Positions 59,161 to 64,000 of a stretch of DNA of 64,000 bases are shown here, in pieces. Where the stretch lies: positions 124,001 to 188,000 of the forward strand of contig JAMCYM010000003.1 of the NCBI GenBank assembly GCA_023473665.1, in the 5' to 3' direction. How positions within the stretch are numbered: the stretch's first letter is position 1; each line of letters opens with the position of its first letter. The DNA comes from Candidatus Marsarchaeota archaeon (GTDB lineage Archaea; Micrarchaeota; Micrarchaeia; Micrarchaeales; Micrarchaeaceae). A program made the translations under genes and the position numbers. The notes beneath the pieces were generated by a model. The model ran no database searches, was not told where the DNA came from, and saw nothing but the letters and a program-made list of their open reading frames with translations.

Positions 59161-60321
59161 ATGGACAAGAAGTACGCTGCATTGATTGCTGCTTTTGTGG
59201 CAGCTACTGTGCTCATTGTGCTCCTATCTGCACCATATGCAAGTGCCAAAATAGCGTCCGGCCCCCTACCCGGCCCATCTCCCGCCACGAGCAGCGCGAC
59301 TGGCTGCGGGCTGCTTACACCGTCGATTGCGCAGAACATAAACGCCAGCGCCCCGTGGTACTGCCCGATAAACACCCAGGTCTACAATGCCTGGAAGGGT
59401 GACCTGCCTATCGCTATAATCGTCGTGCTGATAGCGATGCTCATCGCGGCCTCGATATTCGCGGTGGGCACAGGCCTGAAGAACGACAGGCTCAGGAACT
59501 TCGGAATAGGCGAGATGTACGAGGCAGTCGCCAGCATGATAATAGTCGGCATATTCCTGTATGTAAGCGCGGTGATGTTCGGCCTATTGCCATCCATGAT
59601 AATAGGGCCGATAAACCCGTATGCCACATCGCTCTACCTGATAACCAATACGATAGGGTCAGCGGAAAGCGTGTATACCGCGATGTACGACACGTACTAC
59701 TTCTGGTTCTACATCTCGTCGATTGATGTTAATGTGGTTGTACCAGCGCTCCCTATTTCAGGGGCCATCATCAGTCCCGTAGTCAAGGCTGTGCAACTTC
59801 CGCTCGACATACTGGTAGTAGAGCCCATCGCCACGATATCTGGCTTCGTGAACGACGGCATACTGGCCCTCTACGCCGAATACTACCTCATAGTGTTCTT
59901 CGCTGTAGCGGCCATACCTGCATTCCTAATCCCAGGAATAGTGCTGCGCATGCTCATACCGACGCGCGCCCTTGGCGGCATGATGATCGCGCTGGCCATG
60001 GGCTTCTACTTTATAATGCCGACGCTGTTCTCCGTAGCATACTATTTCACTTCCCCATCTGTCACATCGGCGCTTTACGGCGCCTCGGTGCAGTTGCAGC
60101 GCTTTGCAGCTTCACCAAGCAACTTCCAGACAACCATATCGGCCTCGAGCCCCGAAGTAACCGCGATACAGGAGGTGCAGTCCTCGATGAGCAGCTTCTG
60201 GCTCCTTATACTGTTCTATCCAAGCCTGATTGTGGCGGTCACGTACGCGTTCGTGGTGCAAATAGCAGATCTCATAGGCGGCGCGAGCAGGATGGGCGGG
60301 CGCATGCGCGGCTTCATATGA
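59161..60321 (+). CDS. VirB6/CedA-like channel paralogue 6
   Basis: A 386-residue protein: signal peptide (KKYAALIAAFVAATVLIVLL), a short Cys-containing outer stretch, motif A (AASIFAVGTGLKNDRLRNFG, IGEMYEAVASMI), motif B (VLRMLIPTRALGGMMIALAM, ~260) with FIMP, and the C-terminal VQIADLIGGASRMGGRM. It closes the tandem run, 7 bp after paralogue 5. The next gene has its own promoter (GTATAAAAAA near 60347-60357). Confidence 0.7.
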   Translation: MDKKYAALIAAFVAATVLIVLLSAPYASAKIASGPLPGPSPATSSATGCGLLTPSIAQNINASAPWYCPINTQVYNAWKGDLPIAIIVVLIAMLIAASIFAVGTGLKNDRLRNFGIGEMYEAVASMIIVGIFLYVSAVMFGLLPSMIIGPINPYATSLYLITNTIGSAESVYTAMYDTYYFWFYISSIDVNVVVPALPISGAIISPVVKAVQLPLDILVVEPIATISGFVNDGILALYAEYYLIVFFAVAAIPAFLIPGIVLRMLIPTRALGGMMIALAMGFYFIMPTLFSVAYYFTSPSVTSALYGASVQLQRFAASPSNFQTTISASSPEVTAIQEVQSSMSSFWLLILFYPSLIVAVTYAFVVQIADLIGGASRMGGRMRGFI

Positions 60322-60408
60322 GCTGCGACGGGCTCCCATAATCACAATGTATAAAAAACGGAACGTGCAAACTACCTAAGGGCATGCCAAAATGGCCGGG
60401 TAACCCCA

Positions 60409-61227
60409 ATGAATAAGCTCTATGTCATGATAGCGTTCTTCCTCGCGTCGGCGCTCGTGCTTGCCGCTTCAGTCAGCATTCCGCTGCCGCAGTATGCGAA
60501 GATAGTCATGCTCGCAGTGGCACTTATCCTCGACGCGGCAGGCTTCTCGTCAAGGTACTACATTTACATGTTCAAGCCTCTGCTGAAGATGAAGAAGCAC
60601 GTGGTGCTCAGCAGCGAGGATGCATACTGGATATCGAGCACAGCGGATTCGATACTCCACAAATCCGGCGACGACATAGTCGCCACAGTGTACGTGCTTA
60701 TACCGCTCTACAGGTCGTCCACCGAGATGTCCGACTCGGAGAGGCTGGAATTCTCCAGGCAGGTCAGCAGGCTCATAGGCGTGAGCCGCGACCCGGTGCG
60801 CTTCACCACCGAGATTTACGTCATGAACAAGGACTCGTACATACAGACTCTGCGCGACACGATAAGCGCCACGGAGAACGAGCAGGCCGACCTTACGTTC
60901 AAGAACGCGCCGGCGTCATCGCTTGAGCGCGTCAGGGGCAAGCTCGCCATGCTCCGCAACATGCTGGACAGCATATCCAAGGGCACATCGTTCGAGATGG
61001 CGTCTTATGCCAGCATATCGGCTACAGGCAGCAAGGAATATGAGGCGATAAGCGCAGCGCAGCAGAAGGCGCGCGAGCTCATGTCAGGCATAGGCTCTGT
61101 GTTCGGCGTATCGCCAAGCCTGATAACGGGCGAGAACATACTTAAGTTCATAGAGCCGGAGGCGCTCATACCCTTCTCGACAATGACCGAGCAGATGAGC
61201 AAGGGCCTTGAGGAGCAGGTGGTGTAA
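60409..61227 (+). CDS. Membrane-anchored protein resembling a detached VirB4 N-terminal domain (1)
   Basis: A 272-residue protein: two N-terminal helices (~5-24, ~30-50) like the PrgI/VirB3 hairpin, then a cytosolic alpha/beta domain with a long helical middle (residues ~140-200). The order recalls VirB3-VirB4 N-terminal domains, in which a TM hairpin precedes the non-ATPase half of VirB4. This is judged from layout, not from a clear motif. It begins a second transcription unit and abuts the next gene, whose ATG follows the stop directly. Confidence 0.5.
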   Translation: MNKLYVMIAFFLASALVLAASVSIPLPQYAKIVMLAVALILDAAGFSSRYYIYMFKPLLKMKKHVVLSSEDAYWISSTADSILHKSGDDIVATVYVLIPLYRSSTEMSDSERLEFSRQVSRLIGVSRDPVRFTTEIYVMNKDSYIQTLRDTISATENEQADLTFKNAPASSLERVRGKLAMLRNMLDSISKGTSFEMASYASISATGSKEYEAISAAQQKARELMSGIGSVFGVSPSLITGENILKFIEPEALIPFSTMTEQMSKGLEEQVV

Positions 61228-62055
61228 ATGGACGAGGAAGGCGTTATCTATCTCATCTTTTCCCTGCTGATAATAGTGCTGGCCTTCGCCGCGCTCACCT
61301 CGTTCCACGGCATATACACGATAATAGGGCTCGCGCTCGTGGCCATCGCGCTAGTCTTCATGCTTGCAATGAACTGGGCTGACTTCCTGCTCGTGCCAGC
61401 CATCACTTCAATACTTGGAATGACATTCCAGCCGGCAAGGAACTACACCATAACGAAGGGCCAGAACGCCATAATAAAGAACTTCACCGGCCTGTTCTAC
61501 GCGACGGGCTATGTCACAGCCAACCTGTTCGCCTACACGTTCAAGGAGGAGACAGCGCCAGAGGAAGACGAGACGCGCCTCGCCAGCGCGCCAGAGATGT
61601 GGGAAAAGGCTGTCATGAGCCTCGGCTTCCCTTACAAGTTCCACGTGCTCTCGTGCGGCATGGACGTGCAGAAGGTGCGCGATGAGATAGAAGGCCGGCG
61701 CTCGTTCCAGGAGTTCCAGCTGTCGAGGGCCCTCCAGAGCGGCGCCAACGAGGTCACGGTTACGGATTTGCAGCGGCGCGTCAACATAGAGCAAGCGAAG
61801 ATGGACAGGATTTCACAGGGCGAGAAGCCAATAGCTACGCTTATGTACGCCGAGACTACGGCCGTCGGCATAACGGAAAAGGCTGCTACCGACGCGCTGG
61901 ATGCCCAGATAAAACAATTGCAGATCGCACTGAGCTCGCTAGACGTGCAGCTCAGCAGGATAGTGGGCAGGGAGCTGTACACCCTGTTCGGGTACAACTT
62001 CTCGATGCCGAACACGTTCGCCGACATAGCAGCGGCGTTCGACCAGCAGATGTGA
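61228..62055 (+). CDS. Membrane-anchored protein resembling a detached VirB4 N-terminal domain (2)
   Basis: A 275-residue protein with the same layout as its neighbour: two N-terminal helices (~5-27, ~31-52), a soluble domain (KFHVLSCGMDVQKVRDEIEG, a long helical segment with GEKPIATLMYAE) and a C-terminal helix bundle. The tandem pair may be distant paralogues or two different subunits linking the channel to the ATPase encoded next. Confidence 0.5.
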   Translation: MDEEGVIYLIFSLLIIVLAFAALTSFHGIYTIIGLALVAIALVFMLAMNWADFLLVPAITSILGMTFQPARNYTITKGQNAIIKNFTGLFYATGYVTANLFAYTFKEETAPEEDETRLASAPEMWEKAVMSLGFPYKFHVLSCGMDVQKVRDEIEGRRSFQEFQLSRALQSGANEVTVTDLQRRVNIEQAKMDRISQGEKPIATLMYAETTAVGITEKAATDALDAQIKQLQIALSSLDVQLSRIVGRELYTLFGYNFSMPNTFADIAAAFDQQM

Positions 62056-62094
62056 CACAATGGACGCAAAGATCGCGAAGGCAGGTGCATCGCC

Positions 62095-63609
62095 ATGACC
62101 CAGCTCAAGTTCCAGCACATAATGAGCAATGAGATAGCGAAGCGCGCGTTCTTCTCGAGGCCGCCTGAGCCCCCGGCCAACATACTTATAAACGAGCCGC
62201 TCAAGGCGATATTCATAGGCACCACGAAGATATTCAAGGTGCCGTTCAGCTGGTCGTTCGCCAATCTCACCAACCCGCATATTGCAGTGGTGGGAATAAC
62301 CGGCGCAGGCAAGAGCTACTTCGTCAAGACGTTCCTGATACGCGCCAGCTACATATGGGACACCAATGCAGTGATAATAGACTGGGCGTCTGAATACAAG
62401 GCGTGGGTGCGCCAGAGCGGGGGCACCGTGATATCGTTAGGCAAGGGCGACTACCTAAACATAATGGACCTGTCAGGCATGAAGCCCATGGACCGCGTCA
62501 AGCAGATCATAACATCTTTCGACATACTCACCGACATAGGGGAATACCCAGAGCAGCGCAGGCTGACAGAGGAGGCGCTCGAGCAGGCATATGTCAATGC
62601 CGGCTTCATAATATCGGAGAAGCCCCCTCCTGGCAAGGATGCGCCTACTCTTAAGGATGCCATATCGCTGCTTGAGGAGCACCTGCAGGACGGCACATAC
62701 GAATATCCGGCCGAGCTGGAGAACGCGATATACAGGTTAAGGCAGTTCGCCCGTGAGGGCGAGGACTACTTCGCAAGGAAGAGCACGCTTGACATGGTGG
62801 AGCTGGCTAACTCAGGCCTCGTCGACATAGACCTCTCAAACCTGCCCGACGAGAAGTTCAGGGCGCTCGCGGCGCTGTTCATACTGCAGACGCTCAAGGA
62901 GCGCATGCGCGTCGAGGGCTATGCAGAGGGCAAGGGCCTCAAGACGCTCGTGGTGCTAGACGAGGCGTGGAAGGTCGCAAGCGACGAGAAGAGCGATGCA
63001 GTCGCAATAGTGAGGGAGGGGCGCAAGTACCAGTTCGGGCTCATAGTCGCGTCGCAGAACCCAACGGACATAAACGAGGCCATATTCTCGAACGTCGGCA
63101 CCACATTCATACTGCGCATACGGTTCGAGAAGTTCATGAACTACCTGCAGGGGTCGCTGAACTTCTCTGAGTTCATAAAATCAGAGATAAGCAGGTTCGG
63201 CGTCGGCCAGGCCGCAGTCGACATGGCCTTCCAGACGGCATTGCGCTTCCCGGAGATATTCGTGCTCGACAGGATAAAGGGCGAGGAGCCGCTCTACGTC
63301 TACACCGTCGACATGTCGGATGTACTCACCCAGAGCGAGCTTTCCGCTTCGCTCATACAGCGCGACTACCAGTTCGAGGGCGACGAGCTTAAGAACAAGC
63401 TCATAGAGTATAACGTGCCGGGTGATGCGATAACGTCTATATTCGGCGTGATGGATTCGCAGGCCAGGTCGATAAAGATGCTGGACTTCGTGCGTCAGCT
63501 TAAGAGCGGCGGCGTGCAAACAAACGACATCGTCGCCTTCCTCAAGAGCCTGAGCATAGAGGACATGCTCATAACCCGCATAATATCCGCGGCAGAGGGC
63601 GGTGCGTGA
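62095..63609 (+). CDS. HerA/VirB4/CedB-like hexameric transport ATPase
   Basis: A 504-residue P-loop ATPase of the FtsK-HerA class. Walker A GITGAGKSY has Lys73, the strand after it reads VIIDWASEYKAW, Walker B is TLVVLDEAW with Asp289-Glu290, and the sensor is IVASQNPTD near residue 320 with the arginine-containing LRIRFEKF after it. The short N-terminus (~60 residues) has no VirB4 N-domain. In Ced/Ted and conjugation systems this ATPase powers DNA or pilin movement. SD GGTG lies 12 bases upstream of the ATG at 62095. Confidence 0.88.
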   Translation: MTQLKFQHIMSNEIAKRAFFSRPPEPPANILINEPLKAIFIGTTKIFKVPFSWSFANLTNPHIAVVGITGAGKSYFVKTFLIRASYIWDTNAVIIDWASEYKAWVRQSGGTVISLGKGDYLNIMDLSGMKPMDRVKQIITSFDILTDIGEYPEQRRLTEEALEQAYVNAGFIISEKPPPGKDAPTLKDAISLLEEHLQDGTYEYPAELENAIYRLRQFAREGEDYFARKSTLDMVELANSGLVDIDLSNLPDEKFRALAALFILQTLKERMRVEGYAEGKGLKTLVVLDEAWKVASDEKSDAVAIVREGRKYQFGLIVASQNPTDINEAIFSNVGTTFILRIRFEKFMNYLQGSLNFSEFIKSEISRFGVGQAAVDMAFQTALRFPEIFVLDRIKGEEPLYVYTVDMSDVLTQSELSASLIQRDYQFEGDELKNKLIEYNVPGDAITSIFGVMDSQARSIKMLDFVRQLKSGGVQTNDIVAFLKSLSIEDMLITRIISAAEGGA

Positions 63610-63610
63610 A

Positions 63611-63919
63611 ATGGCAGCAAAGGACACATTCTCGATAAGCAGGCTGGAGCTGAGGCGCGTGCTCACCGCCTACAAGGTGAGCGAGAGTGCCATACAGAAG
63701 CTCTTCGCCGACATGGAGAAGGCGCACAGGCACATAAACGTCGTGGCATTCGCCGCGATGCTCGAGAAGGCAGGCATAAACAGGGTTGACATGGCCAACA
63801 TATTCAGGCGCATAGGCATGGACGACATCATGATAAGCGACGCGATGAACATGGCCGACGAGCAGAAGGTATTGGCAGAATCGGGCCGCATATACGAGGC
63901 AACGATAGACTTTGGTTGA
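63611..63919 (+). CDS. Small helical protein coupled to the ATPase
   Basis: A 102-residue soluble helical protein (SRLELRRVLTAYKVSESAIQKLF, then HINVVAFAAMLEKAGINRVDM) that looks like two helix-turn-helix or EF-like bundles, no motif recognised. It starts 1 bp after the ATPase stop, with GGTG from the ATPase end as SD. It may be an adaptor of the ATPase. Confidence 0.65.
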   Translation: MAAKDTFSISRLELRRVLTAYKVSESAIQKLFADMEKAHRHINVVAFAAMLEKAGINRVDMANIFRRIGMDDIMISDAMNMADEQKVLAESGRIYEATIDFG

Positions 63920-63923
63920 TTGC

Positions 63924-64000
63924 ATGGCTAAAAACGCAAGGAACGCCCCGAGCGAGCCGCGGTGCATAATATGCGGCGAGGCTGTGGACGGCCTGGAGGT
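63924..64000 (+). CDS. Start of a zinc-binding protein, cut by window edge
   Basis: An open frame from the ATG at 63924 to the right edge: a basic start (MAKNARNAPSEPR) followed by CIICGEAVDGLEV, half of a zinc-ribbon. It is 4 bp after the preceding gene and probably continues the operon. The function cannot be judged from 25 residues. Confidence 0.6.
   Translation, partial: MAKNARNAPSEPRCIICGEAVDGLE

Noticed and set aside
58398-59375. 325-residue minus-strand frame under channel paralogue 5
   Set aside because: Very His/Tyr/Arg-rich translation typical of antisense frames; it crosses the junction of two well-supported plus-strand genes.
1-64000. CRISPR array or rRNA genes
   Set aside because: No regularly spaced repeats and no rRNA-like conserved stretches were seen on either strand.

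Overview
The window is archaeal and fits a DPANN lineage, most likely Micrarchaeota. Evidence: archaeal-type information genes (eS8, eS24, eS31, eS26, uS13-uS4-uS11, aIF5A, aIF1, Rpo7-Spt4, fibrillarin, Kae1-Bud32, Trm56), CarS for ether lipids, AT-rich TATA boxes about 25 bp upstream of leaderless starts, GGTGATC-type Shine-Dalgarno (SD) sites, tandem FtsZ plus SepF, and a tRNA-Ser gene carrying two small introns. Base composition is G+C-rich by eye, except for two clearly AT-richer insertions. No rRNA and no CRISPR array are present.

Layout. 1-17.8 kb is mostly core: methionyl-tRNA synthetase (5' cut by the window edge) facing its detached tRNA-binding domain, a Nudix hydrolase, eS8, ornithine carbamoyltransferase, ftsZ1-ftsZ2, aIF5A-eS24-eS31, a CPBP protease, a TrmJ-like methylase, SepF, a PIN nuclease next to rpo7-spt4, an FKBP isomerase, GluRS and fibrillarin. 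17.8-23.6 kb has a soluble multi-PAS histidine kinase, a response regulator with a degenerate GGDEF-like domain, a pilin-like protein with a class III signal peptide, and a secreted protein. 23.6-29.2 kb looks accessory: tRNA-Asn with a duplicated 3' end, a sugar nucleotidyltransferase, a copper operon (PadR-TRASH regulator, YHS protein, Cys-rich protein, CopA), hemerythrin, DUF488 and a MUG-type glycosylase. 29.4-34.4 kb has tRNA-Lys beside a class II LysRS, tRNA-Ser(GGA), uS13-uS4-uS11, CarS and a SpeE-like protein. 34.4-35.8 kb is a solitary TnpB insertion. 35.8-43.7 kb has an Nramp-like transporter, uL29-aIF1, Trm56, Kae1-Bud32, eS26, an RpiB-fold protein and translin. 43.8-48.8 kb is a surface-glycan block (GT2, GT-C, NodU-type carbamoyltransferase).

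The most unusual part is 48.8-64 kb. First comes a 1,946-bp transposon with IS903/IS5-type ends and a perfect 9-bp target duplication. It carries no transposase; its cargo is a TIR-domain membrane protein, the tail of a restriction-specificity gene and two membrane proteins. Immediately downstream is a 13-kb array: a small VirB2/CedA1-like protein, a multipass protein, six tandem paralogous multipass proteins sharing two motifs (VirB6/CedA-like by architecture), two proteins with a two-helix membrane anchor and a soluble domain, a HerA/VirB4/CedB-like ATPase and a small protein. I infer a type IV secretion-derived DNA-transfer or secretion machine of Ced/Ted type, with an unprecedented multiplication of the channel subunit. 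No relaxase or coupling protein is visible before the window ends.

Transcription logic: several short divergent intergenic regions contain a single palindromic TATA element equidistant from two leaderless start codons. Starts were chosen from TATA spacing and SD sites, so many differ from the longest possible reading frame.
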